From Aspidapion aeneum (taxonomy: Eukaryota > Arthropoda > Insecta > Coleoptera > Brentidae): a stretch of DNA of 64,000 bases. Of this stretch, positions 36,890-48,030 are shown piece by piece. Every line of letters starts with the position of its first letter. The first letter of the stretch is position 1. Made by a program: the position numbers and the translations under genes. The notes under the pieces were generated by a model, which saw only the letters and a list, made by a program, of their open reading frames with translations, was not told the DNA's origin and ran no database searches. Where the stretch lies: positions 140,980,206 through 141,044,205 of the forward strand of contig OY755038.1 of NCBI GenBank assembly GCA_963576565.1, read 5' to 3'.

Positions 36890-37642
36890 GGATTAGATCA
36901 AATTTTGGTCCAGGAGGTGAGTTACAGGGTGATATCGAAAATAGTAGTAAATCTTAATTAAAATCACATTTTTAAAAAACAACTCTGTCAGGAGTTTTAG
37001 TTAGCAAATAAGAGTAAGAAATACATTAAAAAATGTATCATGAACTTATTGTATTATTTTTAGATCCAGGACGTGAGAGACCTACAGGGTGATATCGAAA
37101 TTAGAAGCGTAATTTTCTAAAAAACAAATTTTTAAAAAACAATGTTGTCAAGAGCTTTCGTTAGCAAAAAATTATTTGAAACACGTTACACAATCATACC
37201 ATTATCAGATTTTATCACCTTCAGGTCCAGGAATTGAGCTACATGATGATATAGAAATTATTAGTGTGTGTAAATTTTCTAAAAATCACATTTTTAAAAA
37301 GCAAGGTTGTCCGGAGCTTTTGTTAGCAAAGTATAGTTAGGAATACGTTAAACAATCATACCATTAACTGACTGTATCACCGTTAGGTCCAGGAAGTGAG
37401 GTACAGGGTGATATCGAAATTAGTAATAAAATTTCGTAAAAATCACGTTTTTAAAAAACAACGTTGTCAGGAGCGTTTGTTAGCAAAAAATAGTTAGGAA
37501 CACGTTAAGCAATCATACCACTTACTAAATTTCATTTACTTCCAGTAGGTAAGCTGCAGGGTGATATCTAAATAGCAATAAAGATTTTGAAAAATCACAT
37601 TTTTAAAAACAAGGGAGGTGAGCTACAGGGTGAAATGAATAA
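36890..37642 (+). repeat. foldback B left arm: ~155-162-bp tandem array (~5 units)
   Basis: GGTCCAGG-type starts occur at 36907, 37063, 37224, 37386 and about 37540, each followed by ACAGGGTGATATCGAAA. The reverse complement of the same unit forms the array at 50340-50990. It is unrelated in sequence to the 157-bp satellite but close to it in length. Confidence 0.75.
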
Positions 37643-37705
37643 ATAAATCCAAAAATATTTACATATATTTACGTGGAAAACTTTTACTATTTATTTGACA
37701 AATTT

Positions 37706-37716
37706 ACAAGTTAATA
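37706..37716 (+). repeat. 11-bp target-site duplication, left of LINE copy 2
   Basis: ACAAGTTAATA, repeated at 41080-41090 after the (TA)n tail. Confidence 0.8.
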
Positions 37717-40700
37717 CGGGGTACGGGGTAGACCTCGTCAGATGTCTATCAGGGGAAATGAATCGACCCCTGCCCTCCGTAGATTCCAGGTACTCTCTGA
37801 CCCGGAGAGTTAGCACCTGTTTAGGGTCCCATTCCCAGGGTTACGGGAGAAGACCACATCGGTATGAAAGGCGGAGAGGATGGACCTCGGTACGGTGATC
37901 ATAGCGCAGGTGGCAACGCTTTCTTTTAGGGATAGTATAAAAGAAGAAGATGCTGCCTTGTAGTACCGGCGTTGGAATCGTCAAAGGCTAGGGGAAGAAA
38001 ACCTCGATCAAAAATCACCTGGTCCTCCAGGTTGGGGGTTGGGGCATTAGACTAACTCTCTGATACCCGGAAAAAACGTACACTGTTAAAAAACCCAATC
38101 AAACGCCTCGGAAAGAAATGAAAAACCTAAGACGAACCAAGCAAAGAAACAGGAATATGATTTTTGGTACATGGAACGTACAAGGAATAAGTCGAAAGGT
38201 GAATGAAATAGTACATGAGTGCAGCAGAATGAAGGTTGACCTTGCTGTACTAACAGAAACGAAGAAGAAAGGAAAAGGATCTGAAAACCTAGGACAGTAT
38301 GACCATTTCTATAGCGGAGTGGCAAAAGAAAAACATGCTCAACAAGGAGTATCTATTTTGGTCAACAAAAGATTTAGAAAATATATCACCAACTGGGAAG
38401 CAGTAAATGAACGGCTAATAAGAATGAATATAACAATAAAAGGAATGAGACTTACGATTTTTGGAATCTATGCGTATAATGACGATGCAAATGTAGCCGT
38501 GAAAGACAATTTTTTTGAAGAAATCCACAATGAAATATCAGCAGTAAGTACATCTAGAGAAATTGTAATATTGGGAGATTTAAATAGTAGAACAGGTAAC
38601 AGAGTAAATGATCTGACAGTTGACCAATATGGAGAAGATGTTGTTAATGAAAATGGAAACCGGCTTATCACAGTATGTGAGCAATTAGACCTAAAAATCC
38701 AAAACGGTTTTTTCCAACATAAGAAAATACACAAATATACCTGGACCAAACCCTCACAAAACCTGAAATCCGTCATTGATTATCTTATCACTAAACAAAA
38801 GACAAAACTAAAAATCCAAGATGTCAGAACAAAGCGTGGATCAACATGCGGAAGTGATCACTATTTTCTGGAGACCAAAATTCTCTTTCCTTATCAAGGC
38901 CGAAGCCTCCATCAACAAAATCTTGATGATACAGTGAATGAGGAAATTGATCACTGTCAATATAATCTACTAAGCCTAGAACATGACAGCGTAAAAAACT
39001 TATACAAAAAGAGACTGAACGAAAAACTTAATTCAAGTTCAGGTGAAACCCCAGATGAGGAATACGAATGTATCACATTAAGCATCCATCAAGCTGCAAA
39101 AGAAGCACTAGGATTAGTGGAAGAAACTCCTAAAAGAACAAAACCATACTGGTGGGATGCTGAGATTGAAAGTGAAATAGAGGAAAAAAGGAAATTATAT
39201 CACACGTACTTATCCCAAAAGACAGATAGAAGCAGAGAAGAATACAAAATCGCGCAATCAAAGGTGAGAAGAATGATCAGTGATAAGAAGAATCAATCAT
39301 GGATGCAAAAGTGCCAGAAAATAGATTCTTACTTAGGAGGTAGGAGAAGTACTGAAAGCTGGAAAACTATAAGATCGATCAAAACAGAAACATGCAGAGA
39401 TATTATTTCACCAATACCAGACAAAGAATGGGATGAGCATTTTAAAAAACTTTTAACTGAAGATAGAGCAGAATTCAAGGAAGGCGAAAGAGACAATATC
39501 ATTAGAACGATGGGATCTCCAGTACCCCTCACAATATCTGAGGTCAAAAACGTGTGCAAAACCTTAAAAAGCGGTAAATCTGCCGGACCCGGAAATATCC
39601 CAGCTGAACTTATTAAATATGGCACTGAAGAATTGTTTTGTAGATTACGGAATCTTTTCCAAAGATATTTAAATGGAGCTGTATTACCAACTGAGTGGAA
39701 AACGTCATATATATCCACAATACACAAAAAAGGAAGGAAAGATATATGTGACAATTATAGAGGTATATCTGTAACTAGTACGCTAAGCAGAATATATGGC
39801 AAAATAATAAGAAATAAAGTGGAGAGCGAATATAAAGATATGGAGGCAGAAGAACAAGCTGGTTTCAGGGCGGGTAGATCGACTTCAGATCATCTCTTTT
39901 GTATAACCCAAGTTATTGAAAAGAAAATGGCATACGGACAAGAGCTCCATCTGCTTTACGTAGATTTGCAGAAGGCATATGATAGTATACCACTAAATCT
40001 ACTTTGGAAAGCGTTGGAAAAGACAAACATAAGCGTACAACTAATTAAGGCCATCAAAGAGTTATACCGCAATAGTAAGGCAAAAGTTAAAATAAAAGCA
40101 AAACTAACCAAAGGCTTTCAAGTAAATAAAGGTCTTAAACAAGGTTGCTGTATCTCGCCTACGCTCTTCAAGATATATTTGGAACAGGTCCTTAAAGTCT
40201 GGAAGAGAAAATGCCAAAACATGGGAATTCCGTTGAATGAAACCACCTTGTATACTTTATGTTTCGCCGATGATCAGATAGTGGTGGCTCAGGATTATGA
40301 CGACCTCGAATATATGACACGAAAACAAATAGAAGAGTACAATAAGTGGGGACTAGAGGTTAATATCAATAAGACAGAGTATATGTGTATTGGTGGAACG
40401 AAACAGGATCTAATCTTAAATACTGGGCAGCGAATTCAGTCCTGTGATGAGTATAAATACTTGGGTCTGAAAATTGCAGCTGACGGAACACTAGACAAAG
40501 CTATAAAAGATAGAAACGTACAAGGAAGAAGAGCAATAACTTTATTAAATGGAATAATTTGGGACCAAAGTATATCAAAACATAACAAAAAGCTTATATA
40601 TAACACAATTGTAAAGAGTATTATTACATACGGCTCAGAGATGTGGCCAATCAAAGATAGAACAGAAAAAATGCTTTCCGCTACGGAGATGGACTATTGG

Positions 40701-41029
40701 AGAAGAGCAGCAGGGAAATCAAAAAGAGAAAGAGTTACCAATCAAAGAATAAGAGAAATTATGACAGTGGGTGAACGTACTCTAGTGGATGATATAAGAA
40801 CAAAACAACTGGTGTGGTACGGACATGTACAAAGAATGGATGATGGAAGACTACCTAAACAAATATTACAATGGAAACCAACTGGCCGAAGAAAACGAGG
40901 AAGACCAAGGAGAAGCTGGAGAGAAGGAATAGATAGTGAAATAAGAATAAGAGGCCTAGATGATGAATTATGGGCAAACAGAAACGAGTGGAGATTGGGT
41001 ATCGGAAGACGTAGAACGTTGTGAAACCG

Positions 41030-41079
<50 letters not shown>
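37717..41079 (+). mobile_element. RTE-type LINE, copy 2 (full length, intact ORF)
   Basis: About 3.36 kb: a ~400-bp 5' leader matching that of copy 1, one long ORF (38118-41024), a very short 3' end, and a (TA)n tail (about 41035-41080) instead of poly(A). The 11-bp duplication ACAAGTTAATA flanks it. Completeness, intact ORF and exact target duplication indicate recent insertion and possible present-day competence. It sits in the repeat spacer of foldback B. Confidence 0.9.
38118..41024 (+). CDS. RTE LINE endonuclease-reverse transcriptase (968 aa)
   Basis: A single protein that nicks target DNA and reverse-transcribes the element's RNA there. An apurinic-type endonuclease occupies about residues 14-250: GTWNVQG (17-23), TETKKKGKG (about 46), GDLNSRTGN (about 153) and GSDHYFLE (about 245). 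A linker follows, then the reverse transcriptase (about 470-780) with GFRAGRSTSDHLF (about 582), LQKAYDSIP, KGLKQGCCISPTLF and the FADDQ active site (about 715). The C-terminal tail is basic (GRRKRGRPRR). The length matches RTE-clade ORFs; related proteins are often mislabelled craniofacial development protein 2-like. The ATG at 38118 matches the start in copy 1. All catalytic motifs are present and there are no internal stops. Confidence 0.93.
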   Translation: MKNLRRTKQRNRNMIFGTWNVQGISRKVNEIVHECSRMKVDLAVLTETKKKGKGSENLGQYDHFYSGVAKEKHAQQGVSILVNKRFRKYITNWEAVNERLIRMNITIKGMRLTIFGIYAYNDDANVAVKDNFFEEIHNEISAVSTSREIVILGDLNSRTGNRVNDLTVDQYGEDVVNENGNRLITVCEQLDLKIQNGFFQHKKIHKYTWTKPSQNLKSVIDYLITKQKTKLKIQDVRTKRGSTCGSDHYFLETKILFPYQGRSLHQQNLDDTVNEEIDHCQYNLLSLEHDSVKNLYKKRLNEKLNSSSGETPDEEYECITLSIHQAAKEALGLVEETPKRTKPYWWDAEIESEIEEKRKLYHTYLSQKTDRSREEYKIAQSKVRRMISDKKNQSWMQKCQKIDSYLGGRRSTESWKTIRSIKTETCRDIISPIPDKEWDEHFKKLLTEDRAEFKEGERDNIIRTMGSPVPLTISEVKNVCKTLKSGKSAGPGNIPAELIKYGTEELFCRLRNLFQRYLNGAVLPTEWKTSYISTIHKKGRKDICDNYRGISVTSTLSRIYGKIIRNKVESEYKDMEAEEQAGFRAGRSTSDHLFCITQVIEKKMAYGQELHLLYVDLQKAYDSIPLNLLWKALEKTNISVQLIKAIKELYRNSKAKVKIKAKLTKGFQVNKGLKQGCCISPTLFKIYLEQVLKVWKRKCQNMGIPLNETTLYTLCFADDQIVVAQDYDDLEYMTRKQIEEYNKWGLEVNINKTEYMCIGGTKQDLILNTGQRIQSCDEYKYLGLKIAADGTLDKAIKDRNVQGRRAITLLNGIIWDQSISKHNKKLIYNTIVKSIITYGSEMWPIKDRTEKMLSATEMDYWRRAAGKSKRERVTNQRIREIMTVGERTLVDDIRTKQLVWYGHVQRMDDGRLPKQILQWKPTGRRKRGRPRRSWREGIDSEIRIRGLDDELWANRNEWRLGIGRRRTL

Positions 41080-41082
<3 letters not shown>

Positions 41083-41382
41083 AGTTAATATGATAAAATT
41101 TTGACATCAAAACTTATTAGTTAATATAACCAAATCAACCTAAGCCCCTAACTAACCTTGGTCAAAATAAAAGTTTACAAATACACATGAGAAATCCAAA
41201 AATCCCTACATTTATTTACGTAACAACATCTTGGTTCGTTGTTCTTTTACAAATTCACAAGTTAGTTTGAAAAAATCATGGCTTTATAATACATATCAAG
41301 TATAACCAAACCGAACCAAACCCATATAAATAAGGTTGGTCAATATAAAAATGTACAATAATTATTTACAGAAAAACCTGCC
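41080..41382 (+). repeat. ~174-bp spacer repeats of foldback B, left part
   Basis: ACAAGTTAATATGA (41080) and CACAAGTTAGTTTGA (about 41253) start two successive units; further units follow the BEL element at 48764-49290. This includes the right LINE target duplication (41080-41090) and ends with the left BEL duplication CTGCC (41378-41382). It is non-coding. Confidence 0.6.
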
Positions 41383-42112
41383 TGAAAAGTCCTTGTCCGC
41401 GTTGATAATGGTACCAGTCACAGACCGGACTGTAAAAAATCCAGATCTTTCTGACTCCTCTACTGGTTGAGACCTCCAAACTATCCTAAATCACCACCCT
41501 AAGGATAAGTTACTAACTTGAAGTAAAAGAACGTAATGAAACAAATTTGCCTTGACTTACCGGTTTTGGAGTGTACAAGGGTACGTAGATAATCCAAAAT
41601 GTCTGAGTATAGGCACAAACACGGCTCGCGAGCCCACATAAAATAGTAGGTATTTAACGTAAATATTTTTGAATATGCACCGGCGAGGAAAGCGGTATCC
41701 TCCGTCGACATTTATATGCATACTGATTTGTTTTGGTTGACCCAAATCACGCCTCGATTCGGATCGCTGTTTTTTTGCTCCTTTATAGGTAAAAAAGGAA
41801 TGCTTCTACAGGATCGGTCAAAAAGGAAGTAATAACTAGGTATTCCGGGAATGGAATCAAGGGGTCAAGACAAATCGCGTAATTTTAGTATGTAAGTATT
41901 AATTAATGAAATAGGCATTAGCAGCAATACCTATTTTGTAAAGTATAATTTTTTTATATATCTTATAAACTAAAGACCCAAAAAACCCTATTTTGAGAAT
42001 AATTTAATTGTAAAATTCACAAATAGTACAACCCAGAAAAAATGGTAAAAGTAAGAACAAAAAATAAAAATAAATAATATTCTAAATAATTAAAGAGAGT
42101 GAAAACGCTCCA
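41383..42112 (-). repeat. 3' LTR of the BEL/Pao element
   Basis: 730 bp; same sequence as 48031-48758 with a few substitutions (for example CTCGCGAG against CTCGAGAG near 41630 and 48273). The tail of the integrase frame runs into it. Confidence 0.93.
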
Positions 42113-43217
42113 TTCCCACCCCCCTGAAAATGCCAGGGCATTTTGTGTAATTAGCTCTCCATAGAGTTCCGTCAGGCATATTCCACTTGTGTCGTTGCGT
42201 TAATGTATGTAGATATTCGTCGCGATACCTACGCCAAAAATCATAGTGAAGTTTAGTAAATAATTGCCACCTATTTAATCTATTTAATTTTATCTCGCCC
42301 AGATCCAGATCTGGTATGCAAGAAAGTGGCTCCAGGTTGAGGAAATGCCCTGGAGTCAACGCGGAGAGATCCTTAGCGTCCGTAGAAACTGGGCTCAATG
42401 GTCGGCTATTGAGAATGGCCTCAATTTGAACTAGCACTGTATAAAGTTCTTCGTATGTAAGAACTTGTTGCCCAATGACCCGAATTAAATGAGTTTTCAT
42501 TGACTTTATGTTGCTCTCCCACAAACCGCCCATATGGCTGGCAGTCGGGGGGTTAAAATGCCACTGAATACCTTCTTGTTCCGCAACATAAGAGTATATC
42601 TCTTGTAAGTACTTAGCCGAGGCAACAAAGTTGCCACCATTATCGGAATAAACATGAAGGCACCTACTTCTGCGAGCAATAAACCTGCGAAAACCCGCCA
42701 ACAAAGCTTCGGACGTAAGGTCAGTAATTAATTCTAAGTGTGTGCACCGAGTAACACAACAGATAAATAGGGCTACGTAAGACTTTAACTGCTTACTATT
42801 ACGTAATTTATTTGCACGTATCATTATTGGGCCAGCCATATCCACTCCAACATGTTTAAAAATGCCAAGCTGGGATATTCGAAAACTGGGTAGATTGCCC
42901 ATATAGGGTTGAAAAGGTTGTGGATTGTTAACTTTCCAACAAATGTGGCAGTTTGAGATTACTTTTCTTATTAAATTTTTAGCCGATAAGACCCAATAAT
43001 TTTGAACGAGTAAAAACTGCGTTGTCTGTACCCCTGTATGTAAGTATGTGACATGTATGTCTGTAATTAACAGTCTAGTAAATTCGGATTGGCTCGGCAA
43101 TAGGATTGGAAATTTTTGGTCGTAACTTAGGGTAGTAGAATGAGTTAAGCGACCGCCCACGCGCAAGTAGCCCTTATCGTCTAAGAACGGACTTAGTTTT
43201 CGAAAGGGCTTTGGCAA
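42090..43217 (-). pseudogene. BEL/Pao integrase, C-terminally truncated
   Basis: Inserts the cDNA into the genome. Zinc-binding HHCC: H55, H60, C90, C93. Catalytic triad: D126 (GVDMAGP), D192 (YSDNGGNFV) and E234 (GLWESNIKSM), all present. After the conserved KLNRLNRWQLFTKLHYDFWRRYR region the expected C-terminal domain is replaced by a short tail read through the polypurine tract into the LTR, so it is truncated. It is in the same frame as the RT part and separated from it by one TGA at 43311-43313; the sense frame is open through the gap 43310-43218. The listed start is only the first ATG after that stop. Originally it was part of one polyprotein. Confidence 0.85.
42113..42125 (-). other. 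polypurine tract of the BEL/Pao element
   Basis: In element sense AGGGGGGTGGGAA lies directly before the 3' LTR start TGGAGC; this is the expected plus-strand primer site. Confidence 0.75.
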
Positions 43218-43310
43218 AGGCAGATTATTTTCTAATAAAAAAATTTCCTTTTCAAAAAATATTTTTTGCGCGTGTTTGGCTAAAATTAATTCTGCATTTT
43301 TTAGCTCAAA

Positions 43311-44852
43311 TCAAGTAAGATTTGAATACAGATAAACTGGTTGTTTTTGTAATTTAAAAATTAAATTTTGTTTAAATCGTAAAACATAAGAAAAAATTCT
43401 CTTTATTTTTGAGAGAGTTGAATAGTTTTTATAAAAATGCTCGTAAAAAGATTTATCAATCGTAATTTTTAATGTGATTTTTCGTTCCTCTTCCAAGATT
43501 AAATTTTGAGTTAATTCTGTAATTTTTTGTTGTTGTAAAAAAGACCAAGTATTAGGATTTTGCATTAAAAATTCAGGACCTTCCCACCAGAGCGAAAAAT
43601 TGGCCATTTCACTAGGAAAAAGGCCTCGGCTGCCACAATCTGCCGAATTTAAATGCGTCGGCACATAATGCCAGTGGTCCGGTGGCACCTTTTCATGGAT
43701 ATAGGCAACCCTGTTACTTACATAGGTTTTTAAAGAAAAACTGGGCTTTCTTATCCACGCTAAGGTCACACTGCTATCCGAGAATGCAAAGATTCGGTCA
43801 AAAATAATTTTTTCTTTGTAGGTATGTAAGACAAAATCCATTAATTTGGCCAAAAGTACGGCACCTGATAGTTCCAGGCGGCAAATGCTTAATGTTTTTA
43901 TGGGAGCTACTTTGCTTTTTGCAGTAATGAAGTAAATCTTTACAGAATTATTTTTGTATGTAATTCGTAAGTAACAAACGGCGCAATAGCCCTTTTCAGA
44001 ACCATCACAAAATCCTATCAAATGACAGCTTGTCATATTACACAAATCAATGTGCCTTGAAATCGTGATATCTTGTAAAGTATTAAACTCATGTTTATAC
44101 CTTTCCCATTTCGTAACTATTTCTGGGTCAGGTGTTTGATCCCACTGTAAGTTAGCCTTCCAGCAGTATTGAGCAAACGTTCTTGCGAGGTTACTGAGTA
44201 TAGACCTTTTTGTACAGGTCTGGTCAGTATAATTTAAAGAGTAGAAAAAATTATCCTTTGTTGGGTGCCATTTAAGGCCTAGTATTTTTAAAGTAGTGTC
44301 GTTTTCGAAATCAAGCGAAAAATCTTTGAGCTGTAAGTGCTCTTCTGGCAAGTCAGAAAGTAAATTGAGGTCGTTTGCCGCCCATTTTCGTAACTCAAAC
44401 CCGCCCCGGTGCATCAATTCGATGAGTTGATTTCGCATTAAAACGGCCTCTTCAAAAGTCTGAGCTCCAAAAAGACCATCATCTATATAAAAATCGTCTT
44501 TTATTATGGACGACGCAAGAGGTAAATCTGAATAGTCAGCCGCGAGTTGTAAAATCGTACGAATGGCTAGGTATGGGCTGCTAGCTACCCCAAACGTAAG
44601 AGTAAGTAGCTCATAATCCCGAACCGGTTCGGAGGGGTTAAAACGGTATAAAATTCGCTGATATTTTGTTTGTTCTGGGACGACAAAAACGTTTCGAAAA
44701 CATTGCTTTATATCGCAGGTATAAGTGTATTTGTACAGACGAAATTTTAATAGTAGAGCGACTAAGTCGCTTTGTAATTTGGGGCCCGCGTACAGAGTCG
44801 AGTTTAAGGAAGGTTTGTCGCCGGGGGCGTGGCTAGACGCGTCGAAAACCAC
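43311..44852 (-). pseudogene. BEL/Pao reverse transcriptase-RNase H segment
   Basis: RT with the catalytic aspartates: D47 (TCDIKQCF) and YIDD at 122-125 (FYIDDGLFG). The BEL-type RNase H follows with D283 (GFCDGSEKGYC), E327 (CRLELSG) and D359 (FSDSSVTLAW). Between the two, the connection around residues 215-240 is shorter than usual in the family, suggesting a small in-frame loss. It should be fused to the protease upstream, but a one-base frameshift near 44855 separates them, and a TGA at 43311 cuts it from integrase. The listed start methionine is inside the RT domain and is not a true start. Confidence 0.88.
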
Positions 44853-44854
44853 CC

Positions 44855-47524
44855 TTACAGGGTAGTTACCGAGTCTTTCTTGACCACCGCATGGTGCGCA
44901 ATATAAAAATAATTATTAATTTTGGATGTAGAGGGTTGTATAGCAGGGCGCATGTGCCCAAGTTCTAAATATTCTTTGAGAACATCAGAGTAGGTAGTAT
45001 GTAAGTTTTTATCTTGCAAAAGTCTTTTCTCTAGGGAGAAAAATCTGCGCAGCGCAACATCGCGCGTATTTCCAAAATCAGGCGCCGCTATTTTAAACGG
45101 TAAAGTAACGATGTATTTTCCCGAGGGATGTCTAGTGGTTGTTTTTGAAAATAGATCTTCGCAGTATTCCTGGTCTGGCGTTTTAAAAATGACACTAGGT
45201 ACTTCTTCTACTTGCCAGAATAATTTTAGTGTATTTTCTAGGCTCGAGTCATTAAGTGTAGTAAGAAAGGTATTTATTTTTTCGTGCCTGGGATTTGGTA
45301 ATTTAATTTTTCCCATAATAACCCAACCAAAAGTGGTATTTAAACAAATTGGTTGGTCTGGCCCATTAGTAATTAAACCCTTTTCTAAAATCTGAGGGAA
45401 AAAATCGACACCAAAAATAAAATCAATTTTACCCCCCTGCAGGCATTCTTTGTCGGCCATTTTTAAACCTTTTAGAAAAGAAAAATCTTCCAAAGAAAGG
45501 CAAGCGGGAGGCATACTATCACACACCTTTTCAATTATGATAAGCTCTAAGTTGTAGGCCTTGGAGCAATCTAAAGTATAAATTGTCGTATTTATACTCG
45601 ATTTTGAGGAGGTGCCCATACCATCTAGACCTTGTAGAGTAACTGAGGTTGCAAAACGCGGTAAATTAAGTAATTTTGCAAAGTTTTTGCTAACGAACGA
45701 CGCCATTGATCCGGAATCTACAATCCCACGACCTTCTTGCCAGGACCCAAACTTGTCTTGTACCTTGACACGTATGGTTCCAAGCAAAGCATCGTGGTCA
45801 CTAAAAGAAAAATTTACATTTAAATGGCGATTTTCTGCCGTACTGTGGTTGGGCGCAGTCGCATTGGGCGTAAAGGGCACGGTACGATTATTGGGCGCAA
45901 AGGGCGCAGTAAAATTTGACGCAGAGGGCGCTCTAGAATTAGAAGCAAGGGGAGCAGTAGTAGTGGACGCCAAGGGCGCATTAGTATTGGGCGCAAAGGG
46001 CGCATTTGTATTGGGCGCAAAGGGCGCATTTGTATTGGGCGCAAAGGGCGCATTAGTATTATACGCAACAGGCGTATTAGTAGTGTGCGCAGAGGACGCA
46101 TTAGTATAGGGCGCAAAGGGCGCAAGGGGCGCATTGGGCGCAAATGACGTAGAAGAGTTTTGTGCTATATTCTGTGTACTATTAGAAAAAATAGGTGTGT
46201 AAGTAATGCCAACGGATCGATTTTTCGAATTTTCTATATGTAATTGGGTATGATGACCAAAAAGGCCGCATTTTAAACAACGTTTTTGTGACGTACACTG
46301 ACCCACTAAATGAAAATTGGCCAGACAATTTAAGCACGCTTTGTGGCTTTTTATTATTTGAGTTCTTTCATAGGGCGTCTTTTCTAAGAACTTAGGACAA
46401 CGGTATATCACGTGACGCTCGGAACAATAATAACAGACGTTAGACGAGCTTGTAGGTAAATTATTGCTATTTTTATTTAAATTATTATCGGTACGCTGAA
46501 CAAAAAATGTCCGTTTTTGTTGGTTCGTATATTGCATATGAGAATTTGCGGAAGCCCTAGGAGGTCTTCTGGCAGAGTGCAGATTCTCAGCCTTCTTATC
46601 GCAAATTTTGGAACTTAGAGAAACGGTTTCTAAGGCCGTGCATTGTTTTATTATGAAGTTTTTAACCGAATTGTATGAGGGCATATCAGTAGACGCTTGC
46701 TGATGTTCGAAAGCTAGGCGATCTAGCAACATATTAGTGGTAATAAATTCCCAACTTTCAACCTCATATTCCATCGTAATAAGAGCTTGCAAGTTTTCTT
46801 GAAAAGTGTCCATGAGCAGACGTAAATTTTGTACATTTTCCTCCGCTATTGGGGGAAAATTCTCTAGTTTTTTCCAATAGGAAACAGCGCGTAATCTTTT
46901 ATGATCGTACCTATCTAGGAGGGCCCGATAGGCAATCATATAATTGTCATTATGCAAGGGCAAATGAGAAACTAACGAGTAAGGAGTACCAGAGAGTACC
47001 GAAAGAAGAGTGGAAAACTTTTCGACGTTGCTCATCGATTTGTTTGAATGTATAAGGGCATTGTAAACCTCTATAAAAGTGGTAAATCTTTGATGATCCC
47101 CATTGAAGGTCATTAAGTCTAACCTAGGCTTATGGTGATATTCATGGTCATGACAATGACCCATATGGGTTTCATTAAGAACGGTTTGGTTAGCAGGTGT
47201 GTTCTGCTCAGGTTCTTCTATCAAAGTATAGTAAATATCTTCGATATCAATGAGCTGACCTTGAAAGCTAACAGCTATAGCACTTTGCCGAATTAACTCA
47301 GCCTTGTCGGAGGCACCAAGGGCGATTATAGCATTATGATGTGTATCAAAACTTTTACGCAATTTTGACAAGTTTCGGTAGGCGACTCGAAACCTATTTG
47401 TGTAGACAGGATCAGCTTTTGCCTTACTGGCAGCATCCGTGATCAATTTTAGCTGCTCAATAACCGATTGCCGTAAAGCCTCGGATTTCTCTTTCTTTTG
47501 CTCCGTATTAAGCGTAGGTGGCAT
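44855..47524 (-). CDS. BEL/Pao Gag-protease polyprotein N-terminal part (889 aa)
   Basis: Begins at the first ATG after a ~500-bp leader. The N-terminal helical Gag region (1-130) is followed by a BEL/Pao Gag domain (about 134-300; LDLMTFNGDHQRF, the DUF1759 type), then three zinc knuckles (about 363-435: CYYCSERHVIYRC, CLNCLANFHLVGQC, CLKCGLFGHHTQLH) for RNA packaging. A low-complexity stretch of APFAPNTN repeats spans about 461-560. The aspartic protease (A17 type) has DSG near 603 (IVDSGSMASFVSK). The frame ends just after the start of the RT domain because of a one-base frameshift near 44855. The antisense frames at 45612-46109 and 45820-46143 only reflect the repeat. Confidence 0.9.
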   Translation of the reverse strand: MPPTLNTEQKKEKSEALRQSVIEQLKLITDAASKAKADPVYTNRFRVAYRNLSKLRKSFDTHHNAIIALGASDKAELIRQSAIAVSFQGQLIDIEDIYYTLIEEPEQNTPANQTVLNETHMGHCHDHEYHHKPRLDLMTFNGDHQRFTTFIEVYNALIHSNKSMSNVEKFSTLLSVLSGTPYSLVSHLPLHNDNYMIAYRALLDRYDHKRLRAVSYWKKLENFPPIAEENVQNLRLLMDTFQENLQALITMEYEVESWEFITTNMLLDRLAFEHQQASTDMPSYNSVKNFIIKQCTALETVSLSSKICDKKAENLHSARRPPRASANSHMQYTNQQKRTFFVQRTDNNLNKNSNNLPTSSSNVCYYCSERHVIYRCPKFLEKTPYERTQIIKSHKACLNCLANFHLVGQCTSQKRCLKCGLFGHHTQLHIENSKNRSVGITYTPIFSNSTQNIAQNSSTSFAPNAPLAPFAPYTNASSAHTTNTPVAYNTNAPFAPNTNAPFAPNTNAPFAPNTNAPLASTTTAPLASNSRAPSASNFTAPFAPNNRTVPFTPNATAPNHSTAENRHLNVNFSFSDHDALLGTIRVKVQDKFGSWQEGRGIVDSGSMASFVSKNFAKLLNLPRFATSVTLQGLDGMGTSSKSSINTTIYTLDCSKAYNLELIIIEKVCDSMPPACLSLEDFSFLKGLKMADKECLQGGKIDFIFGVDFFPQILEKGLITNGPDQPICLNTTFGWVIMGKIKLPNPRHEKINTFLTTLNDSSLENTLKLFWQVEEVPSVIFKTPDQEYCEDLFSKTTTRHPSGKYIVTLPFKIAAPDFGNTRDVALRRFFSLEKRLLQDKNLHTTYSDVLKEYLELGHMRPAIQPSTSKINNYFYIAHHAVVKKDSVTTL
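45850..46145 (-). repeat. in-frame minisatellite within Gag
   Basis: 24-30-bp units encoding (N)APFAPNT-type octapeptides, several of them identical in a row (around 45975-46050). Unit number differs from perfect periodicity at the edges, indicating expansion by slippage while keeping the frame. Confidence 0.8.
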
Positions 47525-48010
47525 GTTTATTAATTAAATTTGTAAATTTATAAAAACAGTAGAATTCTATTTTATGTAGGCAATGTAGGTATCGTAGGAA
47601 TTTTTATAATAAAATAAATATATTTTAAATAAATTTGAAATATATAAATTAAAATAAGGATCGTAGCAACACGAAAAGACAAAAACTTATTGAGAATAAA
47701 GTTTTTGCTTTCTCGATATTTTAAAGGTCAAGTTTATCGCAAGTCGCAAGTAGGCGGCACAAAAAAACTGTAAATTTTTTACAAAGTATGGGGCCCGTAT
47801 GGGTGTGATTTTCGAAAACAAGGGTTTTCCTAAATTAAGGGGTGCAATTTTAACGCAAGGGCTATTAAAACGTACACTAGTAAAGTTGTATTGGTATTGA
47901 ATTGTATCGTAAATTGTAACACTGCAGTGCCAATCAAAAAAAATAAAAATACTTTTCCTGAGAGAAGATTTCCAGGAAAGCTTGGAAAATTGGAAAACCA
48001 GGAACCAGAA
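47525..48010 (-). other. 5' leader of the BEL/Pao element
   Basis: About 490 bp between the primer binding site and the Gag start. It is AT-rich; short frames (47687-48127, 47830-48192) overlap the LTR and are not genes. It presumably holds the packaging signal; nothing specific is seen. Confidence 0.6.
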
Positions 48011-48030
48011 TGATCCGGTTCGAAGGACCA
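48011..48030 (-). other. primer binding site of the BEL/Pao element
   Basis: On the plus strand TGATCCGGTTCGAAGGACCA has the form of a tRNA 3' end (T-loop GGTTCGA, acceptor and CCA) and abuts the 5' LTR exactly. Which tRNA it is was not determined. Confidence 0.8.

Noticed and set aside
45612..46143. Antisense frames of 165 and 107 codons in the Gag region
   Set aside because: They mirror the in-frame octapeptide repeat on the other strand; Gag is the coding frame.
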